Assembly: GCA_963834365.1 (NCBI GenBank)
Contig: CAWIBS010000029.1
Coordinates: 434,001-498,000, forward strand
Length of the DNA stretch: 64,000 nucleotides
Direction of reading: 5' to 3'
DNA from: CAWJAP01 sp963834365
Lineage (GTDB): Bacteria; Acidobacteriota; Vicinamibacteria; Vicinamibacterales; Vicinamibacteraceae
How positions within the stretch are numbered: the stretch's first letter is position 1; every line of letters starts with the position of its first letter. The position numbers and the translations under genes were made by a program. Below are positions 8,888 to 18,833 of this stretch, piece by piece. The notes under the pieces were generated by a model. The model made no database searches and was not told the DNA's origin. It was given only the letters and a program-made list of their open reading frames with translations.

Positions 8888-9115
8888 ATGCGAACCACGC
8901 TTGATCTCGACGAGGACCTGCTGGCGGCGGCGAAGGATCTGGCGGCCTCGCGCCGGACCACGCTCGGGACGGTCGTCTCCGAGTTGATGCGGCGGGCGCT
9001 CGAGCCACGCAGCACCCGCAGCCAGCGCAACGGGGTTCCGCTCCTCGCACGGCGGCCGGCCGGCGCGCCGCGCCCATCGCTCGCGCTCGTCAATCGGCTC
9101 CGCGACGAATCATGA
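8888..9115 (+). CDS. vapB: Ribbon-helix-helix antitoxin (VapB-type)
   Basis: This 75-residue protein begins MRTTLDLDEDLLAAAKDLA, the strand and first helix of the MetJ/Arc/CopG fold. TTLGTVVSELMRRALE forms the second helix. The C-terminal tail (GVPLLARRP...) is the toxin-blocking segment expected of VapB-like antitoxins. The ATG at 8888 lies in an AT-richer patch. The frame overlaps the toxin gene by ATGA, so translation is coupled. By analogy, the antitoxin would bind its own promoter in the gap shared with the divergent FG-GAP gene. No clear operator palindrome was picked out. Confidence 0.85.
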   Translation: MRTTLDLDEDLLAAAKDLAASRRTTLGTVVSELMRRALEPRSTRSQRNGVPLLARRPAGAPRPSLALVNRLRDES

Positions 9116-9555
9116 AGCGGGTTGCCCTGCTCGATGTGAACGTCCTGGTCGCGCTGTTCGATCCGGATCACGTCCACCACGATCCGGCGCACGACTGGTT
9201 CGCCGACCACCGGACCGACGGCTGGGCGACGTGCCCGATCACCGAGAACGGCCTGATTCGCATCCTGTCCAATCCGGCCTACAGCCCGACGGCCGAGCCG
9301 CCCGCCGCGATCGTCGGCCGCCTGCGAAAGTTCTGCGCGAGCGGGCACCACACTTTCTGGGCCGACGACCTCTCCCTTCTTGATACCGACGGATTCCAGA
9401 AACGTCTGCCGCTCACGTCGAGACAGATCACGGACGCCTACCTGCTCGCGCTGGCTCACCGCCGCGGCGGCTGTCTGGTGACGTTCGACCACACGATTCC
9501 GGTGAAAGCACTCCGCGGCGCCGCGGGACCAGACCTCGTCGTGATTGGTGTCTGA
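9112..9555 (+). CDS. vapC: PIN-domain ribonuclease toxin (VapC-type)
   Basis: This 147-residue PIN-domain toxin should cleave RNA in a metal-dependent way. The four acidic residues are in place: Asp8 (ALLDVNVLV), Glu45 (ITENGLIRI), Asp108 (ITDAYLLALA) and Asp126 (VTFDHTI). Length fits the TA-type VapC subgroup. The ATG overlaps the last codon of the antitoxin (ATGA). All active-site residues are intact, so the module looks functional. An oligomer array begins within a few bases of the stop codon. Confidence 0.9.
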   Translation: MKRVALLDVNVLVALFDPDHVHHDPAHDWFADHRTDGWATCPITENGLIRILSNPAYSPTAEPPAAIVGRLRKFCASGHHTFWADDLSLLDTDGFQKRLPLTSRQITDAYLLALAHRRGGCLVTFDHTIPVKALRGAAGPDLVVIGV

Positions 9556-9660
9556 GTTTTGAGTTGTGGGTTGTGGGTTGTGAGCGATCAGCTGTCAGCC
9601 ATCGGCTGTCCGCCGCCAACCGGCACTTCGCCGTCTGTAAGGCGGGACGAGGCGAATCGG
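9556..9660. repeat. Oligomer array plus GGCACTTCGCC hairpin
   Basis: GTTGTGGGTTGTGG units (9556-9585) are followed by degenerate GCTGTCAGCCATCGGCTGTC units (9590-9612). Then comes CAACCGGCACTTCGCC with its hairpin core at 9622-9632, and a downstream TCTGTAAGGCGGG. The same CAAC plus GGCACTTCGCC core lies directly before the four-helix-bundle gene at 29.14 kb. No such gene follows here. Confidence 0.65.
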
Positions 9661-10160
9661 GCGGTGGATGCCGCCGGGCCCGACAGGAGCAGCGCGGCGC
9701 GCACGCTCAGATCCCATGGCGGCGAATCGCGCCTTCCGCCTTTGACTGCGAGCGGCTTCCAGGTCTTGCCGTCGCTGCTGACCGCGAAGTCGAACGTGGT
9801 CCGGCATCGCGCCTACAGGCGCAGGTGGATGACGTCGCGTCGGTCGACCGCTGCGCGCGCGAGCTCGCGCGCCTCGCGTTTCAGCACGCGCCACACCGAG
9901 ACGTGCGGGGCCACCTGCGGCGACGGTGCTGCCTTCGACAGGTCGGCTGCTCGACGGTGATCGCGAGGAAGTTGTCCGGCGAGGATCGGGTTGGTGGGTG
10001 GACGCTCCCGGGGCCCGAACAGCTGCTTTGCGCGGGCGACACCGAGCTCGCAGTTCGGGTGATCGCCTGGCAGCACCGGATTGGCATAGCTCGACACCGT
10101 GCTGACGATGGCGATGACGGCCGCCGCGCAGAGGGCCCCGCTCTTCGTCATGGGCTGCAT
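9588..10160 (-). pseudogene. Broken secreted protein with a DUF1349/concanavalin-like C-terminus
   Basis: The minus strand opens at 10160 with MQPMTKSGALCAAAVIAIVSTVSSYA, a convincing signal peptide. The mature sequence starts NPVLPGDHPNCELGVARAKQLFG, but the frame then loses sense and stops near 9813. In another frame, bases 9590-9800 read TTFDFAVSSDGKTWKPL and WDLSVRAALLLSGPAA. These resemble the end of DUF1349-like or GH-associated beta-sandwich domains. Several indels or a small deletion must separate the halves. It is either a decayed gene or a patch of poor sequence. It lies between vapC and a CRTAC1-like gene, and its end runs into the oligomer array at 9556-9660. Confidence 0.45.
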
Positions 10161-10213
10161 TGGGCGAATCAGACCGGACCGCGGCGACCGGGCCGCGGTG
10201 CTAGGCTTTCAAC

Positions 10214-11869
10214 ATGCGCGTCGCCCTTTCGATCGCACCGCTGGTCCTGCTGGGACTGTCCGGCCAGGCGCAGCCGGTGCCGGCCGTTATCTTCGATGAG
10301 CGGGCGGCGAGCTCGGGCCTGTCCTTCGCCCACCAGCATTCGCCGAGCGCGGCCAAGCACCTCATCGAAAGCGTGCCCGGCGGCATGGCTGCTTTCGATG
10401 CCGATGGCGACGGGCACACAGACCTGTTCTTTACCAACGGTGCGACCTCGCCGGGCATGGACAAGTCCGATCCGCGCTTCTGGAACTGCCTCTATCGGAA
10501 CAACGGCTACGGTGTCTTCTCGGATATCACCGAGACCGCAGGCGTGCGCGGCGCCGGTTATTCGATGGGCGCCTCGGCGGGCGACTACGACGGTGACGGC
10601 GACGTCGACCTCTTCGTTGCCGGCGTCGGCCGCCAGCAGCTGCTCCGCAACGACGGCAAGGGGCGCTTTGCCGACGTGTCGGAGACGAGCGGCATCGCGC
10701 AAGGCGAATGGGCAGTCGCCGGCGGCTGGTTCGACTACGACGGCGATGGCGCGCTCGATCTGTTCGTCGTCAACTACCTGCAGTGGACACCAGCGTTCGA
10801 TCGCTACTGCGGCGACGAGAGCCGCGGCATTCGGGTCTACTGCCACCCTCGGTTCCTGCAGGGCCTGCCGAACCGTCTGTATCGCAACCGCGGCGACGGC
10901 ACGTTCGAGGACGTCAGCGGGCCTTCCGGCATCGCCAAACACATCGGCAAGGGCATGAGTGTCACGTTCGTCGACGCCGATCGCGACGGACGGCTCGATG
11001 TGTTCGTGCCGAACGACGGCGTCCCCAACTTCCTCTTCCGCAACCGGCCGGGCAACACGTTCGAGGAGATCGGGCTCGTCGCCGGCGTGTCGGTGCCGTC
11101 GCACGGGCGCGCCGTGTCGAGCATGGGCACCGACGCGCAGGACATCGACAACGATGGCATCGCCGACATTCACGTGACCGCGCTCAACGGCGAGACGTTC
11201 CCGCTGTTCCGCGGCGACGGACGCGGTGCGTTCACCGACGCCACGCACGCGAGCGGGCTCGCCAGCGTGACCACCAAGCGCAGCGGCTGGTGCACGCTGC
11301 TCGTTGACATGGACAACGACGGCTGGAAGGACGTCTTCACCGCCAACAGCCACGTCAACGATCGAATCGACGCGTTCGAGGCGACGCAGTGGAAACAGGG
11401 GAACAGTCTCTTCCGCAACGCCGGCGAGGGCCGGTTCGTCGATGTCAGCATAGCCGCGGGCCTCGCGGCGCGCCCCGGCGTGCATCGCGGCTGCGCCGCC
11501 GCAGATTTCAACCAGGACGGCCGGATCGACGTCGCGGTATCGGTCCTCGGCCAGCGTGCGGAGCTCTGGATCAACAGAGGCGGCGCGTCGCCGGGGCACT
11601 GGGTCAGCGTCCGCCTGGTCGGCAAGGCGAGCAATCGCGACGGGATCGGAGCGCGGGTCATCGTCGGCCGGCAGGTGCGCACGATGACCGGCTCCGCCGG
11701 CTACGCCTCGTCCACGACCGCGCCGCTCCACTTCGGACTGGGCCCGGCGCGGGCGCCGCAGCAGGTCGAGGTCCACTGGCCGAGCGGCTTGAAACAGACG
11801 GTTTCGACCGCCGCGGATCGAGTGCTGACCGTGATCGAAGGCGTGACGGGGGCCGGAGAGTCTCGCTGA
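10214..11869 (+). CDS. Secreted CRTAC1-like FG-GAP/ASPIC-UnbV protein (second copy)
   Basis: A 551-residue exported protein with a signal peptide (MRVALSIAPLVLLGLSGQAQ). Repeated calcium-loop motifs (DADGDGHTDLFF, DYDGDGDVDLFV, DADRDGRLDVFV, DIDNDGIADIHV, DMDNDGWKDVFT, DFNQDGRIDVAV) form a propeller, followed by an ASPIC/UnbV domain (GIGARVIVGRQ to VHWPSGLKQTV). YCHPRFLQGLPNRLYRN near the middle is also typical of this subfamily. It is paralogous to the gene at 7.1-8.8 kb but on the other strand, and diverged enough that this is not a recent duplication. Probably cell-surface or secreted; ligand unknown. Confidence 0.87.
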   Translation: MRVALSIAPLVLLGLSGQAQPVPAVIFDERAASSGLSFAHQHSPSAAKHLIESVPGGMAAFDADGDGHTDLFFTNGATSPGMDKSDPRFWNCLYRNNGYGVFSDITETAGVRGAGYSMGASAGDYDGDGDVDLFVAGVGRQQLLRNDGKGRFADVSETSGIAQGEWAVAGGWFDYDGDGALDLFVVNYLQWTPAFDRYCGDESRGIRVYCHPRFLQGLPNRLYRNRGDGTFEDVSGPSGIAKHIGKGMSVTFVDADRDGRLDVFVPNDGVPNFLFRNRPGNTFEEIGLVAGVSVPSHGRAVSSMGTDAQDIDNDGIADIHVTALNGETFPLFRGDGRGAFTDATHASGLASVTTKRSGWCTLLVDMDNDGWKDVFTANSHVNDRIDAFEATQWKQGNSLFRNAGEGRFVDVSIAAGLAARPGVHRGCAAADFNQDGRIDVAVSVLGQRAELWINRGGASPGHWVSVRLVGKASNRDGIGARVIVGRQVRTMTGSAGYASSTTAPLHFGLGPARAPQQVEVHWPSGLKQTVSTAADRVLTVIEGVTGAGESR

Positions 11870-12175
11870 TTCCCGGCCTGCAGGGTGCTGTTGGTGTTGA
11901 GCGCCTGGCTGAAGTCGCCGGCGCGCAGCGTGAGCTGAGCATTCTCCAGGTTTGTTTTCCCGATTTTTTGAATCCCACAATCCAGCAAATTGGACGAAGC
12001 CGCTGAAGCTGGCGCGAGCCTGTCATATCCACCTTCCAGGCCTGTAGGCAAACTACTCATTCTAAATGATTTATACTACTGTGTCAGGTCTACACACCCC
12101 TTCGCCGCCGTCGAGGTCTGGCGCTTACTTTGCAGCGTGCGCGCACGTTCGTACTCAACCGTTGGAGGTAACGTC
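11870..12175. other. Intergenic leader of the TonB receptor gene
   Basis: The downstream half is AT-richer, with a candidate -10 element at 12072-12077 and the ribosome binding site GGAGG at about 12164. In the first 130 bases the minus strand reads TNLENAQLTLRAGDFSQALN in frame. It vaguely recalls the RTGDFSE segment of Oar-like receptors but is too short to call. No complete gene is seen. Confidence 0.4.
12072..12077 (+). promoter_or_regulatory. Candidate -10 element for the TonB receptor gene
   Basis: TATACT lies in the most AT-rich stretch of the neighbourhood (TCTAAATGATTTATACTAC), about 100 bases upstream of the GTG start at 12176. A convincing -35 box is not visible at the expected distance. 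Confidence 0.35.
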
Positions 12176-15100
12176 GTGAAGCCAGTCTTCCTCGCAGCAG
12201 TGCGTGGCGCAGTCGTGATGGTGGTCGCCGCGCTCTGGATAGGTCCGCCGCCTGCTCTTGCTCAGGCGCTCTACGGCACCCTTGACCGGCCAGGTCGTCG
12301 ACGACTCCGGCGCGGCCATCCCCGGCGCGACGGTGACGGTCATCAACGAGGGCACGGGTCTCGAGGTGACGGCGGTGTCCGACGACACGCGGCGCCTACG
12401 CGATCCGCAACCTCCAGCCCGGCACCTACACGGTGAAGGCCTCCCTGCAGGGCTTCAAGGAGTACGTGCAGACCGGCGTGCCGGTCGACCCAGAACGACG
12501 TCGTCCGCATCGACGCGCAAGCTCGAAGTCGGCGCCCTGACCGAGTCGGTCACGGTGACGACCGAAGCGGCGCTGCTGAAGACCGACAAGGCCGACGTCA
12601 GCGTCAACCTGAAGCCGGCCGACGTGGTCAACCTGCCGCTGAACCAGTACCGGAACTACCAGGGGCTGATGAACCTGGTGCCCGGCGCGACGCCGGTGGA
12701 CTTCCAGAACGCCCAGACCGACACGCCCGGCCGCGCGCTGACGACCAACGTCAACGGCACCAACCGCAACAACAACGTCACCCGCATCGACGGCGCGGCC
12801 TCGATCAACGTCTGGCTGCCGCATCACGCCGGCTACATCGCCCCGGTCGAGACCGATCGAGACGGTCAACATCTCGACCAACAGCTTCGACGCGTCGCAG
12901 GGCATGACCGGCGGCGCGGCGGTGTCGGTGGCGACCAAGTCGGGCACCAACGAGCTCGCGCGGCTCGGCGTTCTACTTCCGCAACCAGGACGAGTTCAAC
13001 GCCCGCCAGAACTTCTTCTCGGCCGCCGACAACCCGAACTCGAGCGTCGACATCATGGGCGGCACGGTCGGCGGCCCGATCCGAAGAACCGCCTGTTCTT
13101 CTTCGGCGGCTGGGAGCGCAACCTCGAGAAGAACAGCCGCATCGACAGCTGCACGGTGCCGACGGCGAAGATGCGCACCGGTGACTTCAGCGAGGTCGTC
13201 GGCGCTGAACCCGGCCTTCCGGCTCTACGATCCGGCCACCGGCAACCCGACGACCGGGGCCGGACCGCACCGAGTTTCGCCGGCGCCGTCCTGCCGGCCG
13301 GCCGCATCAGCCCGATCGCGCAGGGAGGTGCAGGAGTACTACCCGCTGCCCAACGTCGCCGGCACCAACAACGGCACTGCAGAACAACTACGAAGTGGCC
13401 CGCTTCCCCGAAGCGACGCGCGACAACTACGACGTCAAGGTGAACTGGAACCGCACCTCCGCCAACCAGATCTGGGGCAAGTACTCGACGATGGACGCCA
13501 ACGTGCATGGACCTGTTCTACCTGCCCTTCGACGAGCCGGGCGGCGGCGACACCAACGTCAACCTGTGGAGCGTCGGCACCACCTACACGACTCAGCCCG
13601 ACGCTGATCTGGACGCGACGTTCGGCTCGCAACACGATGGACCACGCCTCGCGAGGGCCCGGACTTCGGCACGCAACTTCGGCACTCGACGTCTTCGGCA
13701 TTCCTGGCACCAACGGCGCCGGCGTGATCGGGCCGGGCTCGGCGGGCGAGTTCGCCGAGTTCTACTCCGGCTTCCCGCAGTTCAACACCGGCCTCGAAGG
13801 CGGCACGGCAGTGACCGTGTCGCGCCAGGATCGATGCTCGGCAACGCTCCGGCTGGACGCCGGTCGACGCGGCACGAGTTCAACTACACGCTGTCGACCA
13901 ACCTCACCAAGGTGGCCGGCAAGCACGAGATCCGCACCGGCTTCGACTTCGTGAAGCTGGGTCTCGACCACTGGCAGCCGGAGGTCAACAACCCGCGTGG
14001 CCAATTCAACTTCGACCGGCAGCATCACCGGCACGCCCGGCTATACCGGCCTGGCCTGGAACAGCTACGCGGCGTTCCTGCTCGGCCAGATGAGCGGCTT
14101 CGGCAAGAGCGTGCAGTTCGAGGAGATGACGACCAACGAGGACCAGTACGGCCTCTACGTCAACGACCGCTGGCAGGTGAACGACAAGCTGACCGTCAAC
14201 GCCGGCCTCCGCTGGGAGTACTACCCGCTGATGCAGCCGCGACGACCGCGGCTTCGAGCAGCTCGACCTGACACACGTTCCAGGTGCCGCTTCGCCGGCG
14301 ACAGCTGCGGACCTCGGCTACGAGTCGCAGAAGAACCTCTTCGCGCCGCGCCTCGGCGCGGCCTACCGCCTGAACGACGACACGGTGTTCCGCGCCGGCT
14401 ACGGCCGGACGTTCAACCCGATGCCGTGGTCGCGGCCGCTGCGCGGCTTCTACCCGCTGTCGATCGGCTACAGCGGCGCGGGCGCGAACGGCGTTCATCC
14501 CCTACGGCACGCTGGCCGCAGGGCATCCCCGGCTGCGCCGAACCCGGACATGGCCAGCGGCAGCGTGCCGCTGCCCCGCGGCGTCGACATGCGCACGCCC
14601 GAGGTCGGCAACGTCGAGCGCGGCACCATCGACTCGTGGAACGCGTTCGTCGAGCGTCGCCTGCCCGGGCGACCTCTCGCTGAGCGTCGGCTACGTCGGC
14701 ACGGCGACCAACAACGGCTACGCCGACATCAACCTGAACTACGCCGAGAGCGGCGGCAACGCCAACCGCCAGTACTTCGCGCAGGCCGGCACCGCCAGCA
14801 TCCTGCTTGTGGGGCGCGCGCACGAAGGCGCGCTACCACTCGCTGCAGATGGCCGCTGAACCGGCCGTTCAAGAATGGCCTGCTGCTCAAGGGCGCCTAC
14901 ACCTTCTCCAAGGCGCTCAACGAGACCGACGACGACGGCTGGGCCGGCGCTCCCGTGGAACCAGCCGTCGCAGATCGACCGCAACTACGCGCGCGCCGGC
15001 TACGACCGTCCGCACATGCTCCAGACTGGGCTTCGTCTACGAGCTGCCCTTCATGCGCGAGTCGACGGGCGTCGCTGCGCGCAGGTGGTCAAGAACTGGC

Positions 15101-15542
15101 AGATCAACGGCATCGGCGTCGTGCCTGTCGGGCACGCCGTTCACGGTCGGCGGCGACAACGGCGCTGCTGCAACAGCAGGCCGGCGCAGCAGACGGCGAA
15201 CGTGTCACGGGCGAGCTCAGCGGCGGCTTCGGTGAGGCCGGCCCGAACGAGCCGTGGTACGACCCGACGCAGTTCAGCCAGCCGGGCAACGCCTGGGGCA
15301 ACAGCGGCCGCAACGCGTTCCGTGGCCCGTCAACTGGAACCTCGACTTCTCGCTGTTCCGGGCGTTTCCGATCGGCACGCTACCGCGTCGAGTTCCGCGC
15401 CGAGTCGACCAACGTGTTCAACCACACGCAGTGGGGCAACCCGGTCACCGGCCTGACCGACCCGAACTTCATGCGCATCCGGACGTACTTCCCCGGACGC
15501 ACCCCGCGGCGCGTGCAGCTCGGGCTGCGCTTCGTTTTCTAG
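12176..15542 (+). CDS. Oar-like TonB-dependent receptor with carboxypeptidase-regulatory domain (frame broken by many indels)
   Basis: The GTG at 12176 follows GTTGGAGGTAAC and starts a signal peptide (KPVFLAAVRGAVVMVVAALW). Pieced across frames, the sequence has an N-terminal carboxypeptidase-regulatory fold (LTGQVVDDSGAAIPGATVTV). A plug region follows with NLPLNQYRNYQGLMNLVPGA, and then a large barrel ending in RVQLGLRFVF, whose last aromatic residue is typical of outer membrane barrels. The span corresponds to about 1,120 residues, normal for acidobacterial Oar-like receptors. At least fifteen single-base indels interrupt it, mostly insertions, for example near 12282, 12389, 12487, 12519, 12853, 13324 and 13507. 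Conserved sequence resumes after each, so sequence error is likelier than decay. A likely ligand is oligosaccharide or peptide; none is shown. Confidence 0.82.
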
Positions 15543-15565
15543 GGACTCCCCGCTCGGGGAACTTC

Positions 15566-15600
15566 GCCCGGTCGGCCGAGAGGCTGGCCGGGCTTTTTTT
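15566..15600 (+). terminator. Intrinsic terminator after the TonB receptor gene
   Basis: GCCCGGTCGGCC (15566-15577) pairs with GGCTGGCCGGGC (15582-15593) with one or two mismatches. It is followed directly by seven T residues (15594-15600). This is the clearest rho-independent terminator in the window, 24 bases after the stop codon. Confidence 0.85.
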
Positions 15601-15677
15601 GCGCCAGGTAGATCAACCGGACACGGTCCTCGCCTTCGCTGGTCGTTCGGCCGCCGGCGTCCGCGGGTCGTGGTGTA

Positions 15678-17073
15678 ATGCTTTCCGTGGTGCTGCTTTC
15701 CTGCTCCTTCACGCTCGCGGCAGCGCTGACGCTGCAGGCGACACCGCCGCCGGCCTGGGCGAACCTGCCTGTCGACAGCTACCCTCCAGACGCCCGGGCT
15801 CAGATCGGCGCGGCTAAGCAGGCCGCACTCGAGGAGCCTCAATCGGCTGCCGCGCTTGGCCAGCTCGGCCTCGTGCTGCACGCGTGGGGTCAGCTCGAGG
15901 CTGCCGCCGCGGCCTACGCCGAGGCGCGACGTCTGGCGCCCAAGGAGATCGACTGGTGGGTGCTGAGCGGAGCGGTCGCCGTGCGGCAGGCCAGGCCAGA
16001 CGAGGCGGCCGGCTACTTCGCCAGCGCCGCCAGCCTGCAGCCCTCGCCGCTGATCGGCCTGCGGCATGCCGATGCCCTCCTCGAGGCGGGTCGATACGAC
16101 GAGGCCCGAGCAGCTTACCAAGCCCTAGACCGGAACCCCCGTCGCCGAGCCCGCGGCGCGCTACGGGCTGGGGCGCATCGCCGCCGCGACGGGCGACGCC
16201 TCCTCAGCGCGGCAGCAGTTCGAACGCGCGGTCGCGCTGGCGCCGACGTTCGGAGCCGCCCACTACGCCCTGGCCCAATTGCAGCGCAAGGCCGGCGACA
16301 CGGCCGCGGCGCGGGCCTCGCTGGAGGCGCAGCAGCGTTGCCAGAACTGCTGGCCGATGCCGCCGGATCCGTGGGCGGCGCGCGTCGCCGCGGTGCGGAC
16401 CGACGCCGCGGCGATCCTGCAGCGCGGCGTGGCCATGGACGGCACCGCAGACGATGCCAAAGTGATCGACACTCACGAAGCCGCGCTGGCTCGGGATCCC
16501 TCGCTCGTGCAGGCGCGGACCAACCTGATCGTTCTCTACGCCCGCACCGGCAATCTCGCCGCCGCCGAGCGCCACTACCAGGCCGTGCTGGCCGCGAAGC
16601 AGCACGAAGCCGAAGCTCATCACAACTTCGGGTTGGCGCTGATGCGGGCCAACGATCGGGTGCGCGCCGAGCCGGTGCTGCGGCTAGCCATCGAGCGCAA
16701 CGGCGCCGACGCGGAGGCGCTCGACGCGTTGGGCTTGATCCTGGAGTCGTCGGCGCGGCTGGACGAGGCCGAGGCGATGTACCGGCGTGCCGTCGAGGCC
16801 AGCCCGAACAGCCGCGCGCTCCGCTTCAATCGCCTCCGGGTGCTGGTCGCGCAGCAGCGCTACGATGAGGCGCTGGCCGACGTCCCGAGATTGATCGAAC
16901 CACCCGATGCCGAGAGCGTGCGCTATCTCTACGCCGCGGCGACCATCCACGTGCGTCGGGGCAGCATTGCCGAAGGCCGCGCCCTCGCCGAGACGGCCCT
17001 GGCCCGCGCGCGTCGCTATGGGCTTACCGATGTTGCGGCCTCCATCGAGCGCGACCTGGCCACCTTGAAATGA
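15678..17073 (+). CDS. Exported TPR-repeat protein (one homopolymer frameshift)
   Basis: After a signal peptide (MLSVVLLSCSFTLAAALTLQA), nearly the whole protein is tetratricopeptide repeats. Examples are AALGQLGLVLHAWGQLEAAAAAYAEARRLAP, given here in part as LGLVLHAWGQLEAAAAAY, and AEAHHNFGLALMRANDRVR. A CxxC-bearing stretch (QQRCQNCWPMPPDPW) of the kind seen in acidobacterial TPR proteins lies in the middle. The frame breaks at 16136-16140, where five C residues should be four. Corrected, it reads LDRNPVAEPAARYGLGRIAA without a gap and gives about 465 residues. It lies downstream of the TonB receptor but behind its terminator, and converges on the next TPR gene. Probably a periplasmic protein-interaction scaffold. 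Confidence 0.8.
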
Positions 17074-17105
17074 GGATGCCCCCGGCCGCCTGCGAGCTGC
17101 CCCCC

Positions 17106-17152
17106 GGGCCGCCCAGGCCCGGCGGGACCGCAGCGAGCATCACAGGCGGCCC
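17106..17152. terminator. Possible bidirectional hairpin between convergent TPR genes
   Basis: GGGCCGCC (17106-17113) and GGCGGCCC (17145-17152) form a perfect 8-base stem around 31 bases, in the 121-base gap between two convergent stop codons. There is no T tract, so terminator function is only suggested by position. Confidence 0.3.
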
Positions 17153-17194
17153 GCGGCGGGGGCTGAGGGCACCCGCCGCCGGTAAGCTCGGTGC

Positions 17195-18700
17195 TCACGA
17201 CGGCGGCGTGATGGTCGGCTCGGTCTCGTTCGCGTTTCGCTCACGCTGCGCGCGCTGCAGCTCCTGATACTTCGCCAGCAGTGGCTTGGCTTTCTCGGCC
17301 TGGCCCACGGCCTGGTAGGCGCGGGCCAGCTGGAAGTGCAGTGTGCCGTCCTGGTCGTCGGCGAGGGCCGGCTCGAGCAGCGGAATGGCCGCCGCGGCGT
17401 CGCCTTTCTGCACGTAGCCGCGCCCCAGCGCGGTGCGCGCGCCGACGTCCTGCGGGTTGAGCTCGACGGCGCGTTCAAGGATGGGCAGCGCTTCGCCCAG
17501 CCGCTGCAATTCGAGAAGCGCGTGACCTTGCAGCGACATCGCGTCGGGGTCGCCGGGCACCCGCGCCAGGAGGGTCTTGGTGACGGCGAGGGCCTGCTCG
17601 TAGTCGCGGGCGCGGTAGTGGGCGACGGCGAGCTCGGCGAGGAGGCCGGGATCGTCAGGCGTCACCGCCAAAGCGGCCTTGAGTTCCTTGACCGCATCGA
17701 GGTGACGGTTGTCGGCGGCCGCCCGCTCGGCGCGCATCAGGCGCCGCTCGCGCGAATCGGGGAGCGCTTCGAGCTTGGCAAAGGCAGCGGCGCCCAGCGC
17801 CGAGGCGGCCCTGGTCCGCCAGTAGCGCGACCAGGGATCGGCCTTGTCCGCCGTCTGGCTGAGCACCTCGTCGTGGCGGCCGGCGGCGAACGAGCACTCG
17901 GCTGGGCGCTGGGCACAGTCGAGAGTCACCGCTGCGCCGAGCTTTCGCTGCTGCGCCGCCCAGCTCGGATGACCGGCCTCTTCGTAGACCACCGCCAGCG
18001 AATCGTGAACGGCGCGCGTGCCGGGGAGAAGCGGCAGTAGGTCGCGATAGCGGCGGAACGCCAGGCCGAAGCGGCGGTCTTCGCGCAGCGCATCGGCGAG
18101 TAGCAGGTCGCGGAAGGGCTTCTCTTCCGTCGCGTGGGCAAAGGTCGCCAGCGTGTCCTGCACGACGGCGTTGTAAGCTTGGCCCAGCTCGTACCAGACT
18201 GCCGGGTTGCGCGGCGTTTCCGTCGCAACGACCTTCAGCTCCGCGATGGCCGGGTCGGGTCGTCCTGCCGCGAGCAGCGCCCGAGCCAGCAGCCCGCGGC
18301 TTGTCGCATCTTGGGGACGCCCCTTGACGACCCGCTCGAGCGACGGCACGGCGTCAGCGCCGCGGCCCAGGCTGAGGAGACTCGAACCGAGGAAGAGATG
18401 CGCTTGGAGGAGGGTCGGCTGCAGCTCAACGGCCCGCCGCAGAGGAGCTATGGCCTCGCCCTCGCGGCCGGCCATCGCCAGGGCCATGCCCAGATTCATG
18501 TGCAGGCCGGCGTCGCCAGGCAGCGCTAGCAGCAGCTGCCGATAGATCGCCGCCGCATGTTCGTAGCGCCCTTCGTTCATCGCCTGTGTCGCCTGCTTGC
18601 CGCGCGCCGCCAGCTCGTTTGGTTGAGCGCGCACGGAGGGCGACATCAGGGCGAACAGCAGCAGGGCGGCGACCGGGCCGGGCCGCCGGACGATCCACAT
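17195..18700 (-). CDS. Exported TPR-repeat protein
   Basis: A 501-residue protein with a signal peptide (MWIVRRPGPVAALLLFALMSPSVRAQ) followed by tetratricopeptide repeats along its full length. Clear units include YEHAAAIYRQLLLALPGDAG, LHMNLGMALAMAGREGEAI and LGRGYVQKGDAAAAIPLLEP. A central region with HPSWAAQQRKLGAAVTLDC and SFAAGRHDEVLSQ is less regular. The ATG at 18700 was chosen because the signal peptide begins there; upstream codons in the longer frame look noncoding. It faces away from truA and converges with another TPR gene. A periplasmic role as an assembly or interaction scaffold is likely. Partner unknown. Confidence 0.82.
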   Translation of the reverse strand: MWIVRRPGPVAALLLFALMSPSVRAQPNELAARGKQATQAMNEGRYEHAAAIYRQLLLALPGDAGLHMNLGMALAMAGREGEAIAPLRRAVELQPTLLQAHLFLGSSLLSLGRGADAVPSLERVVKGRPQDATSRGLLARALLAAGRPDPAIAELKVVATETPRNPAVWYELGQAYNAVVQDTLATFAHATEEKPFRDLLLADALREDRRFGLAFRRYRDLLPLLPGTRAVHDSLAVVYEEAGHPSWAAQQRKLGAAVTLDCAQRPAECSFAAGRHDEVLSQTADKADPWSRYWRTRAASALGAAAFAKLEALPDSRERRLMRAERAAADNRHLDAVKELKAALAVTPDDPGLLAELAVAHYRARDYEQALAVTKTLLARVPGDPDAMSLQGHALLELQRLGEALPILERAVELNPQDVGARTALGRGYVQKGDAAAAIPLLEPALADDQDGTLHFQLARAYQAVGQAEKAKPLLAKYQELQRAQRERNANETEPTITPPS

Positions 18701-18833
18701 CCCTGCATCTTGATGGCTCGGCGGGGTGAGGTCAATGCCCCGTGTCTGTCGCTCGGCGCTCTCGCGACGAGCGCGGCGATGTCCGGGCATGGTGCCCGCC
18801 CTGCTCGATCTGCTGGGCTGGGAAGCGCTTGAT

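Noticed and set aside
11870..12010. Fragment of another Oar-like receptor on the minus strand (LTLRAGDFSQALN)
   Set aside because: Only about 30 residues, with weak similarity to the RTGDFSE segment. Not enough to call a remnant.
12280..15400. Programmed frameshifting or strict periodicity behind the TonB receptor indels
   Set aside because: Spacing between indels ranges from about 13 to 330 bases, and sites share no slippery motif; random consensus error fits better.
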